Source: Gorillibacterium timonense
GTDB taxonomy: Bacteria; Bacillota; Bacilli; Paenibacillales; NBRC-103111
Length of the DNA: 64,000 bases
Direction: 5' to 3'
Assembly: GCF_001457415.1 (NCBI RefSeq)
Contig: NZ_LN881724.1
Coordinates: forward strand, 930,001-994,000
Position numbers and translations under genes: made by a program. Below are positions 32,579 through 41,419 of this stretch, in pieces. Under the pieces are notes generated by a model. It saw only the letters and a list, made by a program, of their open reading frames with translations. It made no database searches and was not told the origin of the DNA. Every line of letters begins with the position of its first letter. The first letter of the stretch is position 1.

Positions 32579-33562
32579 ATGGAAGAGCATAAGCTTGCAA
32601 CGAATAAGCAACACAAGCTCGGCTCCGGCTTCGGTTACCGCAGCACAGCGGAGGAAGTCCTGAGCGGCATCGATCTCTCGGGGAAACTCGCCCTCGTCAC
32701 AGGGGGTTACTCCGGCCTAGGATTGGAGACGACTCGAGCGCTTGTTCGTGCCGGTGCCCGCGTCATTGTACCGGCCCGCCGCCCCGCTCTTGCGGAGGAA
32801 GCTCTCGCCGGTTTGAGCGGAGTCGAGGTCGAAGAGCTGGACCTGTCGGATCTCGCCAGTGTCCAAGCTTTAGCCTCTCGAATACTAGCCAGAGGGCTCA
32901 GCATTGACATCGCCATCTTGAACGCCGCCATTATGGCTTGCCCGGAGACCCGGGTTGGCCCCGGCTGGGAGAGTCAATTCGCGACCAATTACATCGGCCA
33001 TTATGTTCTAATCCAATTGCTTTGGCCCGCTTTCATTTCGGGCGGCGGAGCGCGTGTCGTAGCCGTCTCTTCGATCGGCCATCATCGCTCGCCGATCCTG
33101 TGGGACGATATCCAGCTTACGGAGGGCTACGAGAAATTCAAAGCCTACGGGCAATCGAAGACGGCTGTCAGCCTGTTTACCGTTGAGCTGGATCGACGGG
33201 GAGAGAAGCACGGCGTACGCAGCTTCTCGGTCCATCCTGGCGGCATCATGACACCTCTGCAGCGCTATTTGCCGAAGGAAGAGATGATCGCGCGAGGCTG
33301 GTTCGATGAGACCGGAGAAGTGGTGAATCCGGCTTTCAAGACGCCGGAGCAGGGGGCTTCGACCCAGGTATGGGCGGCTACTTCCCCGCAGCTTACCGGC
33401 ATAGGCGGGGTCTACTGCGAAGACTGCGACATCGCCGAAATGGCGGTGGACGGCAACAGCCTAAGTGGAGTCAAACCCTATGCCATCGACCCTGAACAGG
33501 CCGCTCGCCTATGGAGGCTAACCGCCGAGCTTACCGGGGTTGACCGCATTCCGTCTGCTTAA
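32579..33562 (+). CDS. Short-chain dehydrogenase/reductase (retinol dehydrogenase-like)
   Basis: This 327-residue SDR has the NAD(P) site LALVTGGYSGLGLETTRAL (about residues 39-57), the LNAAIM equivalent of NNAG, catalytic Ser in VVAVSSIGHH, and YGQSKTAVSLF with the YxxxK pair. The extra-long C-terminus (GVYCEDCDIAEM, PYAIDPEQAARLW) matches the WW-oxidoreductase/retinol-dehydrogenase-like branch of SDRs. ATG 32579 has GAAGG five bases upstream. An in-frame ATG at 32456 lies inside merR and upstream of the promoter, so it is rejected. It is controlled by the MerR-type promoter immediately upstream. The physiological substrate is unknown. Confidence 0.88.
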   Translation: MEEHKLATNKQHKLGSGFGYRSTAEEVLSGIDLSGKLALVTGGYSGLGLETTRALVRAGARVIVPARRPALAEEALAGLSGVEVEELDLSDLASVQALASRILARGLSIDIAILNAAIMACPETRVGPGWESQFATNYIGHYVLIQLLWPAFISGGGARVVAVSSIGHHRSPILWDDIQLTEGYEKFKAYGQSKTAVSLFTVELDRRGEKHGVRSFSVHPGGIMTPLQRYLPKEEMIARGWFDETGEVVNPAFKTPEQGASTQVWAATSPQLTGIGGVYCEDCDIAEMAVDGNSLSGVKPYAIDPEQAARLWRLTAELTGVDRIPSA

Positions 33563-33682
33563 GGGCGCTGGCAGCGGAGCCCGGAATGGATCGCAGCAAG
33601 CAGAGCGGATTTCGACAGAGAGACAGGATGAGGGTAGGCTCTGCCCGTTGCAGAACAGCTTCTGATGATTGATTGCGAAAGG

Positions 33683-33736
33683 AAAGGGAGAGAAACAAGC
33701 GGGGTAGGTGCTCCTCGCTTGTTTCTCTCCCTTTTT
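33683..33736 (+). terminator. Strong rho-independent terminator
   Basis: AAAGGGAGAGAAACAAGCG pairs perfectly with CGCTTGTTTCTCTCCCTTT across a 14-base loop and ends in TTTTT. Confidence 0.92.
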
Positions 33737-33778
33737 GAGTTCTACCGCTGCTCTCTTGAGCACATGGCGGGCGAACGA

Positions 33779-34273
33779 TTACGCCGCCGCTGCGTAATTG
33801 ATTAAGCCGATGATCATCAAAATCGCGGTGATCCCTACCACGATGCCATTCAGAATGGTCCCGGTGATGGCAAATCCCTTTTTACGGTTTTTTTGCACCA
33901 ATCCAACAATGCCCAGAATGAGGCCGACAAACATGATAAGTCCCGCCAAGAGGAACCCGATCCCCCCGAGGCCGAGCTGCGTTACCAGTTCGGGATTGTC
34001 CAGATCTGCTTCGAAGTCTGCGCTATTGAGCACAACGGATATGATGATTGCAAAAGAAGCCACGAAGCCGATGATGCCGAGAATGCTCATGATGAAGGAC
34101 GCAATGCCGAGTCCGGAGTGGACCGGAGCAGGAGGAGCGGATTCCGACAGGGGAGACATGCCAAAGTAAGGAGCTGCCGGTTGAAACGGTTGAAGCGGGG
34201 GTGCGGGTTCTGGCTCATTTGTTTCTTTTTTCACTTGCCATTCAGGTACCATGTCTTCGTTGCGATTGTCCAT
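33779..34273 (-). CDS. DUF4190-type small membrane protein
   Basis: This 164-residue protein has a Pro-rich cytoplasmic N-terminus (about residues 1-50, PAPPLQPFQPAAPY) followed by a DUF4190-like pair of membrane hairpins: SGLGIASFIMSILGIIGFVA, IGFLLAGLIMFVGLILGIVGLVQKNRKKGFAITGTILNG and a last helix. Function is unknown for the family. GAGGTG precedes ATG 34273. It stands alone and is convergent with the SDR gene. Confidence 0.8.
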   Translation of the reverse strand: MDNRNEDMVPEWQVKKETNEPEPAPPLQPFQPAAPYFGMSPLSESAPPAPVHSGLGIASFIMSILGIIGFVASFAIIISVVLNSADFEADLDNPELVTQLGLGGIGFLLAGLIMFVGLILGIVGLVQKNRKKGFAITGTILNGIVVGITAILMIIGLINYAAAA

Positions 34274-34420
34274 GAATTCACCTCAATAAAATGGGTTAAA
34301 CCTTTTCCTATTCTATATTACCGTTTTTTTCTTCCGGATGGAATCCTATTTCCAGATTGTCTTTTTGGTGCTGCGGCTTGTTGTGCTATCATGGGATGAA
34401 AAGGGTACGGAGGTCTGCAT

Positions 34421-34810
34421 ATGCGGAAGTTTGTCGGAATCGGCAGCATGCTTGCTTTTTTGGGCGTTGCGCTCGGAGCCTTTGGCTCGCATGGACTTAA
34501 GGGACAGATTCCGGACGATAGGCTAGAAGTCTATACCACAGGGGTGCACTATCATCTCATCCATGCGATCGGCTTGATTCTTATCGGTCTCGCTGCAGAG
34601 CGTCTTGCCGACAAGAAGAGAGTGAAGGCTGCAGGCTGGCTCATTCTGATCGGAACGCTGCTCTTCTCCGGCAGCCTGTATGTTCTCGCGGTGAGCGGAA
34701 TCAAGATCCTTGGCATCATCACGCCCTTCGGTGGAGTGGCGTTCCTCGCCGGCTGGTGCTGTTTGGCCTGGGCCGCATGGAAAGAGCCGAATCGAGCGGA
34801 TAACCAGTAG
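34421..34810 (+). CDS. DUF423 (YwdK-like) membrane protein
   Basis: This 129-residue protein has four membrane helices and the family signature ALGAFGSHGLKGQIPDDRLEVYTTGVHYHLIHAIGL near the N-terminus, then LLFSGSLYVLAVSGIKILGIITPFGGVAFLAGW. The family is widespread but has no established function. GGAGG seven bases before ATG 34421 sets the start. It is followed 50 bases later by the broken lhr gene on the same strand. Confidence 0.88.
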   Translation: MRKFVGIGSMLAFLGVALGAFGSHGLKGQIPDDRLEVYTTGVHYHLIHAIGLILIGLAAERLADKKRVKAAGWLILIGTLLFSGSLYVLAVSGIKILGIITPFGGVAFLAGWCCLAWAAWKEPNRADNQ

Positions 34811-34860
34811 GGTGCCAAGCAAGCAGGATAGGTTCGAGTAAGCTAGTGAGGAGAGATCGT

Positions 34861-37140
34861 ATGGGGGCAGTTGGAAAAGGTGGATTCGGGTTTCACCCGG
34901 TGACGGAGGAATGGTTCCGAGAACGGATCGGGGAGGCGACAGATGTACAGCGCCGGGCTTGGCCGGCGATTCGGAGCAAGGCCCATACGCTCATCGCTGC
35001 TCCGACCGGCTCGGGGAAGACGCTGGCGGCGGTTTTGCCATGCCTGGACCGGGTCGCCGTCGAGAAGCTGGCGGTGGAATCGCATACCCGCGGGGTTCGT
35101 ATTCTGTACGTAACACCGCTCAAGGCGCTCAACAATGACATCCATCATCATCTGACCGGTTTTGCGCGCGAGCTTGCGGATACGGCGAAAGCCATGGAAC
35201 AGCCTTGGCCGGAGCTTACGGTCGGAGTCCGCACCGGAGATACTTCGCAAAGCACGCGCGCCTCCATGCTGAGGAAGCCTCCGGATCTTCTCGTGACCAC
35301 TCCCGAATCGTTCTACATCCTGCTCACCTCGGAGCGTGCTCGCGAGATTCTCCGTACGGTGGAGCAGGTCATTGTGGACGAGATTCATGATTTGGCTGCG
35401 GACAAGCGCGGGATGCACCTCAGCGTCTCCTTGGAGAGGCTGGAGGAACTGTGTGGCAGGCCGGTTCAGCGGATCGGTGTATCCGCCACACAGAAGCCGA
35501 TCGAGCGCATGGCGCAGTTTCTTGGCGGCTGGGAGCCCGGAAGCGCAGGAAGCGTGAAGGCTGCGGGGGCGGGGAAAAGGGCAGCGGCGACAGAGTCAAT
35601 AGCGGCAGATGCGGCGGAACTGCTGAACGTGCGGGATGGATCGGATGAAGCGGATGAAGCGGATGAAGCGGACGGAGGAGAGGAGCTGGTTGGAGAGGGG
35701 TATTCCCTCCGTCCGGTTACGATTATCGAAAGCCCGATGGAGCGAAAGCTATCTCTCGCCGTTACCGTTGCCGAACGGGCGGGGATGGGACGCGGCGAGG
35801 AGCGCATCTGGCAGCCGATCCTCGACAAGCTCTTCCTTCTGATGGAGGGCTCCGCCACCTGCATCCTGTTCACGAACAGCCGCAGGCTCTGCGAACGGCT
35901 GACGCTCCGCTTGAATGAGCACGCGGGCGGAGAGATCGCCCGCTCCCACCACGGCAGCGTCTCGCGGGAGAAGCGGCACGAGGTGGAGCGCCTGCTGAAG
36001 GCAGGCGAGCTCCGCTGCCTCGTGGCGACCTCCTCGCTGGAGCTCGGCATCGACGTCGGCTCGGTCGATCTGGTGATCCAGATCGACTCGCCGAAGTCGG
36101 CGGCCGCCGCGATCCAGCGCTTCGGCCGCGCCGGGCATGCCGTCGGCCCGGGACATCGAGCCGATCCGCGTTCCGCGGCACAGTCTCGATGTCCTCTCCC
36201 AGCAGGTCGTGGCCATGGCGGCCACGGACGACTGGGAGATCGGGCGGTTGGCCGCCGTGCTGGCGCGCAGCTACTGCTTCCACGGCCTGCCGCTGTCCCG
36301 GCTGCGGGCCGCGCTCGACGTGCTGGGCGGGCTCTTCCCCTTCTCCCGGCCCCTCCTGGAATGGGACCGGGAGAAGGAGCGGGTGAGCCGCCGCCCCGGC
36401 ACGCCCATGGCGGCCATTCTCGGCGCGGGCACCATCCCGCCGAGCAGCGGCTATCCCGTGCATCACGCCGAGAGCCGGGTCCATGTCGGCGAGCTCGACG
36501 AGGAGTATGTCTACGAATCGCGCGTGGGCGACGTCTTCCAGCTCGGCGCCTCCTCCTGGACGATCCGGGAAATCCGCGCGGACCGAATCTACGTGACGGA
36601 AGCGGTGAACCGCTTCAGCGAGATCCCGTTCTGGAAGGCTCTGCCGATCAGCCGCAGCTTCGAGCTCGGCCAAGGAATCGGCCGATTTCTGGAAGAACTC
36701 TCGCTATGCGACCTCAGCCGAGCCGAACCGGTGCAGGATTGGCTGAAGCAGGAATGCATGCTGGACGAGCCGGCCTCGCTCTCGCTAATCGGGCTGATCA
36801 AAGCTCAGACCGCCTCGTGCGAGGTCCCGACCGACCGTCGCATCATCATGGAGCATTACCCCGACGATGTCGGCCGCCATCATCTGGTGATCCACAGCTT
36901 GTTCGGCCGACGCTTCAACTACACCTGGCAGCTCGCACTGCGGGTGGAGCTGGAGAAGATCGTGCCCGAACGCTTCTATTCCGGTGTCCGCGACAACGGG
37001 ATCGAATTTGTTTTCCCGCTGTGGAACCCGGTATGGCTGCAGGCGATCGCCCGGGTGGACGCCAAGCGGGTGGAGGAGCTGCTGCTCGATGCACTGCCCG
37101 GATCTCCGCTGTTCGGGACCCATTTTCGCCGAATCGTTGA
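34861..37140 (+). pseudogene. lhr: lhr helicase, N-terminal part before an out-of-frame deletion
   Basis: Residues 1-426 (to about 36140) are a good Lhr-type superfamily-2 helicase core: HTLIAAPTGSGKT (Walker A), YVTPLKALNNDIHHHL, VTTPESFYILLTS, VIVDEIHDLAADKRG (DEIH), GVSATQKPIERMAQFLGGW, TNSRRLCERLTLRL, SHHGSVSREKR, LVATSSLELGIDVGSVDLVIQI and motif VI QRFGRAGHAVG. An acidic DEA repeat sits near residue 265. Immediately after motif VI the frame becomes meaningless (PGHRADPRSAAQ) and runs on to 37140, while the rest of Lhr resumes in the next frame. About 30-35 conserved codons appear to be missing at the junction. ATG 34861 follows AGGAGAG. Inactivation, or a sequence error, is likely. Confidence 0.85.
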
Positions 37141-39319
37141 AGTCTCTCTGCTGCTGACCCGAGGGTATACGAGAGTGCCGTCCTGGAAGCAGCGCATGCG
37201 CGGGGAAGAGCTTCTACGCGAAGCCCTGCCGTACATGGAGCGGTTTCCTTACGTGCGGGAAGCGATCGAGGAGGCCATGAACGAGTCTCTGTCCGTCCCG
37301 GAAGTGAAGCGGGTGCTTGAGGCGGTTTCGGCTGGCGAAATCGAAGTCGTCTACCGCGAGAATCGCTTTCCCTCTCCGTTCGCAGCGGAGTTCGTTCAAG
37401 AATATGTCATGGAAAACTTCTATGAATCCGATGCGGTCAGCCACGATCTGCAGCAGCAGGTTCTGGGGGTAAGCCGGGAGCTAGCATCTGAGCTGTTCGG
37501 AGAGGAGAGCGCCCGGAAAGCCATCTCCCCTGCCGTCCTTCACAAAGAGAAAGAACGACTCGAAGAAGCTCCGAAGGAAACGGTAACGCAGGAGGAAGCT
37601 TATCGGCTGCTGAAGGAACGCGGAGACCGCAGCCTCGCCGAGTGGAACAAGCTGGCAGGGAAAGAGGCGGCGGCTTATCTTGAAGCTTTGACGGATGCTG
37701 GGAAGGTTGCGTCGGTTCGGATCGCCGGAGAGGAACGGTTCATTTGCTCCGATGAAGTCGAGCTGTATGAGGCGTTTCCCGATTCGGAGGAATCGCTTCT
37801 CTTCATTCTCCGCCGATACATGGATCACCGGATTTCCTTCACGGCGGAGGAAGTTGCCCATCGATACGCTTTGCCGATCGAGCGCTGCCGCCAGCTGATG
37901 GAGGAATGGGGAGAGAAGGCTCTGATCAAGCCGGCTCCGTTCGCGGAACCGACCGAAACGGGCCTGTGGACCAGCACGAAGGTAGCGGAGCGCATCGTTC
38001 GGTTCTCGCTCCTGGAATTCCGCAAGCAGGCGGAGCCGGTGGAACCGGCGCGGTATGCGGCTTATCTGTGCAGCCTGCAGGAGCTGGTCGAGGAGCCGGG
38101 AATCACGGGCTCCGCAGTTTCGCCAGCCGGAGGCCCGGATGCGTTGCTGAAGGTGATTACGAGGCTCGAGGGCTTGTTCCTGCCAGTCTCTCATTATGAA
38201 TCCCATCTGTTCCCGGCCAGGCTGCCGGGCTATCGCAAGGAGGATCTCGATCTCTTGTGTGCTTCGGGGGACATCTGCTGGGTAGGCAAGCGGCGGGAAG
38301 GGGAGAAGGAAGGGCGAATCGCGTTCTTTCGGACGGAATCCAAGGAGTTGCTCGCCCCCTTTGCGGAACCGGAGGGAGAGACCCGTTACCCGGAGCTTTT
38401 GCGCTATCTGCAAGCCAAGGGGGCGTGCTTCCTGACCCAGATTGCCCGCGATTTCGGGGAAGTGCCGTCGGCGATGCTGGAGAATCTGCTTCAGCTCGTG
38501 TGGGAGGGACGGGTTGCGAATGACCAGTTCGCTCCTCTGCGTAAGGCCGCCTCGGGAGCATCGGCCAAAGCGAAACCGGGACGAGCCGGCGCCTTTCAGT
38601 CGGGACTCGGTCGCTGGTACGCGATTGACCAGGAGTCAGGCTCCTCATCCGAATCGTCTGCCAATTCGGATCGAGATAAGAGAGAAGCGGAGGAGCGTTC
38701 GGCAACGGCTTGGGTGCGACACCTGCTGGCTTGCTTCGGAATTCTCACCCGTAATCTCGTCGCGGAATATTCACCCTATGCGTGGGATCGGTTATACGGA
38801 ATTTTGAAGCAGCTCGAGGATTGGGGGCTTTTGACGAGAGGTTTCTTTGTGTCGGGCATTCCAGTCATGCAGTTTGCCTCAAGAGAAACCGTCGAAGCGC
38901 TCCGCGCCTTCCAGCCTTTGACCGGCGGAAACAGCTATTCCCTCTTGTCGGCAGCGGACCCTGCCAATCCGTACGGAATTCTGCTTCCCTGGCCAGAACG
39001 CTCGAATACGACGTTTGCCCGCAAGCCTGGTCACTACTTGCTGCTGCGCGGTACGACCTGGGAGCTGTGGCTGGAGAATGGGGGCAAGCGTTTGACGGAC
39101 ATGGAGTTGTCCGCCGATCCGGAGCGGCGAAGGACAAGCCTCACCTACGCCTTGAAGGCGGTCATGAAATGCGCCAAGCTCAAGAAGGTTCAGATCGACC
39201 GCTGGAACGGGGAGCCTGTCTCGGGCAGCCCTGCAGCAGAGGTGTTGACCGGTCTTGGCGCGGAGCGCGACCGCGAGGCTTTCGTCTTTTGGCCCAGCAG
39301 CTTTTCGCAAGGGCGGTAA
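36137..39319 (+). pseudogene. lhr: lhr helicase, C-terminal part in shifted frame
   Basis: This frame continues Lhr from ARDIEPIRVPRHSLDVLSQQVVAM (winged-helix start) through the Lhr core and the long C-terminal domain, 1060 residues in all. Landmarks include YPVHHAESRVHVGELDEEYVYESRVGDVFQLGASSW, DRRIIMEHYPDDVGRHHLVIHSLFGRRFNYTWQLAL and NGIEFVFPLWNP. It lacks its own ribosome binding site: the ATG at 36137 is internal to the helicase-core frame. Lhr unwinds DNA:RNA hybrids in repair. Taken with the first part the gene would encode about 1500 residues, near the family length minus the lost block. A strong bidirectional terminator follows. Confidence 0.85.
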
Positions 39320-39342
39320 GAGAGAGGTTTCCTTCCGAATAA

Positions 39343-39381
39343 GAAAGCCTCCATCTCCGGCATCGCCGGGAGGAGGCTTTC
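39343..39381. terminator. Bidirectional terminator
   Basis: GAAAGCCTCC (39343-39352) pairs with GGAGGCTTTC (39372-39381), with an inner CCGGC/GCCGG stem. It separates the lhr region from the convergent hypothetical gene. Confidence 0.85.
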
Positions 39382-39401
39382 GTCAAGCGGGAAGACGAGC
39401 T

Positions 39402-39998
39402 TCAGGTGGTAAAATCTTCGACTTCCGTCATCCGGAATTGATAAACCTTTTTCTCATCCACATGATAGACGGTCAAGGTATCCGTCAGCTGGTCGAAGCT
39501 CAGGATGCGGCAGGGGAGATTGAGTCGGACTCCCTTGCCCTTCAAAACGGTCAACCGCACGAGTGCATTGCTTTGCTTGTGCTTCTCAAGAAGCTCGATC
39601 AAGGTTGGCTCCGTTTGGTGGGAAGCTTGTGCCGCTACCGGTTTGGCTGTGTCGGCTTTGCCTGGCTCCGCTTTGCCGGGTTCGGGTTTTGCCGCTTCTG
39701 CTTCTGCTTTAGCGGTTTCCGCTTTTGTCCGTTCCGCTTTCGCAGGTGCGTTCTTGTCCCCTTTGTCGGGTATCAGAGGCGCTGCTTTTTCGGGAATGCG
39801 GATTTCGGTTCCTCCTTGTTTGGCTGCTGCCTGAACCGTCTTGCCAATCGCAATGCCTTTGCGGATGTCGTAGTCTGCAATCTTGTCCTGATTAAGGATG
39901 TGAAGCAGGGTTTCGAGGGCGATGCCATTGTTGTAGCCTTCAATGAGAATATCGACTGTAAACACATACTTATTTTTATCTTCTCTTGCTTTGTCCAT
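39402..39998 (-). CDS. Hypothetical protein with low-complexity Lys/Ala/Glu/Pro linker
   Basis: This 198-residue protein has two folded ends and a flexible middle. The N-terminal end (residues 1-60) begins KYVFTVDILIEGYNNGIALETLLHILN. The linker (about 80-125) is rich in KAE, KPEPGKAEPGKAD and similar runs. The C-terminal end (about 130-198) reads VRLTVLKGKGVRLNLPCRILSFDQLTDTLTVYHVDEKKVYQF, which looks like a small beta-barrel, perhaps Sm/Hfq-like. I do not recognise the family. A GGAGGG lies about 13 bases before ATG 39998. The DNA of the linker is codon-varied, so the repeat is held at protein level. Confidence 0.7.
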   Translation of the reverse strand: MDKAREDKNKYVFTVDILIEGYNNGIALETLLHILNQDKIADYDIRKGIAIGKTVQAAAKQGGTEIRIPEKAAPLIPDKGDKNAPAKAERTKAETAKAEAEAAKPEPGKAEPGKADTAKPVAAQASHQTEPTLIELLEKHKQSNALVRLTVLKGKGVRLNLPCRILSFDQLTDTLTVYHVDEKKVYQFRMTEVEDFTT

Positions 39999-40199
39999 GC
40001 TGTATGTCGCCCAACCCTCCGCCTAATGTACTCCTACTATAGCACGGATAAATCGCTGAAAATAGGGCTTTTCACCTGAATAAAAATTATTTTTTCCTAG
40101 CAATGCTGTACGATTTTGGGAACCCCGGCAAATACCTATTACGCATGCGCCCGGAACTTCATATGGTGAGGTATCCTCATCGGAAGGAGGCGTTTGCTG

Positions 40200-40511
40200 A
40201 TGATTACGATGATTCCCGTTCAAGTCGGAGAGCGGATCGCGCTTGGGATTGAAGTGAAGCTGCCCAAGACTACCTTGCTCGCCGTCTCGACAGATCAAGG
40301 ATATATCATGTGCGGGGCGCTGGATATCGGACTTTTGAACGAACGTTTGAGCGACCGGAAGATTTTGGCGGGAAGAGCAGTCGGGGTCCGGACGCTGGAG
40401 GAGCTTCTGGAGGCTCCGCTTGAATCGGTCACCCATGAAGCCGAACGATTAGGAATTACTCCCGGCATGAAGGGCAGGGAAGCCGTGGCGAGAATGTTCC
40501 GCGAGGATTGA
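40200..40511 (+). CDS. yunC: DUF1805 protein YunC
   Basis: This 103-residue protein closely follows B. subtilis YunC: KLPKTTLLAVSTDQGYIMCGALDIGLLNERL, AGRAVGVRTLEELLEAPLESVT and TPGMKGREAVARMF. The family is widespread in Firmicutes and archaea without a firm biochemical role. AAGGAGG ends nine bases before ATG 40200. An in-frame TTG six bases earlier is too close to it. In B. subtilis yunC adjoins yunD, while here yunD is 20 kb away. An SDR gene follows on the same strand. Confidence 0.88.
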   Translation: MITMIPVQVGERIALGIEVKLPKTTLLAVSTDQGYIMCGALDIGLLNERLSDRKILAGRAVGVRTLEELLEAPLESVTHEAERLGITPGMKGREAVARMFRED

Positions 40512-40585
40512 CGGTTCAGCAAGAGCGCGCGATGAGCCGGGGGACGATCGGTTCCCCGTTGCTCATCCTACATAGGAGGATCATG

Positions 40586-41380
40586 ATGAAATCACGTCGT
40601 TATGCTGGACAAACCGTATTGGTAACCGGGGCGTCCTCGGGGATCGGATTAGAAATGGCCAAGCTGTTTGCACGGGACGGGTACCGGCTCGTTCTCGTTT
40701 CCCGCAACCGCGCCGCACTTGACCGGCTGGCGAAGGGTCTTCGCCAAGAGCATCAGGCTGATGTTTTCGTAGCGGAAGCGGATTTGTCGATTCCTGCTGC
40801 TGTCAAGGAACTGATACAGACCCTGGAGGACCAGAACATCAACATCGATGTCCTCGTGAACAATGCGGGCTCCGGACGAAGCGGGCTATTTCAGGACATT
40901 CCTTGGCAAGAGGACGAACAGGTGATCCAGCTCAATATGGCCTCGCTAACCCAATTAACCAAGGCCGTGCTTCCGCATATGCGCGAGAAGCGAGCAGGAG
41001 GAATTCTAAACGTCGCTTCCACGGGGGCTTATCAACCGGGCCCGTTCACCGCGGTCTATTATGCTTCAAAGGCATATGTTCTCTCGTTTACGCAAGCTTT
41101 ACGGCACGAGCTTAAGCCGGATGGCATCCAAGTGTCCGCCTTTTGCCCGGGCGCAACCCGAACGGCCTTCTCCGAAAGAGCCGGGAAGCGGGATCAGCCG
41201 GGAGCCATGTCCGCCGAGCAGGCGGCGCGAATCGGGTACTCAGGTTTTCACAAGGGGAAGGCGGTCATCGTTCCGGGGCTGACGAACAAAATGGCCGTTG
41301 CTATGAGCTGCGCGCTGCCCGGGCCGCTCTTGGCGAGGCTGGTGGCCAAGCTTCAGGAACGGGTCATCATCCGTAAGTAA
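40586..41380 (+). CDS. Short-chain dehydrogenase (YqjQ/DltE-like SDR)
   Basis: This 264-residue classical SDR has the cofactor site VLVTGASSGIGLEMAKLFA, VLVNNAGSGRSGLF, catalytic Ser in LNVASTGAY, YYASKAYVLSF (YxxxK) and SAFCPGATRTAF. It is an oxidoreductase of unknown substrate of the YqjQ/DltE type (SAGGILNVAS-like core, long C-terminus ending LARLVAKLQERVI). AGGAGG lies six bases before the second of two tandem ATGs (40586), which is preferred over 40583. It follows yunC after 75 bases on the same strand and is closed by a strong terminator. Confidence 0.88.
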   Translation: MKSRRYAGQTVLVTGASSGIGLEMAKLFARDGYRLVLVSRNRAALDRLAKGLRQEHQADVFVAEADLSIPAAVKELIQTLEDQNINIDVLVNNAGSGRSGLFQDIPWQEDEQVIQLNMASLTQLTKAVLPHMREKRAGGILNVASTGAYQPGPFTAVYYASKAYVLSFTQALRHELKPDGIQVSAFCPGATRTAFSERAGKRDQPGAMSAEQAARIGYSGFHKGKAVIVPGLTNKMAVAMSCALPGPLLARLVAKLQERVIIRK

Positions 41381-41382
41381 GT

Positions 41383-41419
41383 AGAAGCCCATGCTGTCGA
41401 GCATGGGCTTCTTCCCTCT
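41383..41419. terminator. Bidirectional terminator
   Basis: AGAAGCCCATGCT pairs with AGCATGGGCTTCT across GTCG and is followed by TCCCTCTTT. It lies between the SDR gene and the convergent export operon. Confidence 0.9.

Noticed and set aside
37481..38413. Minus-strand frame of 310 codons
   Set aside because: Antisense to the lhr C-terminal frame and without coding features.
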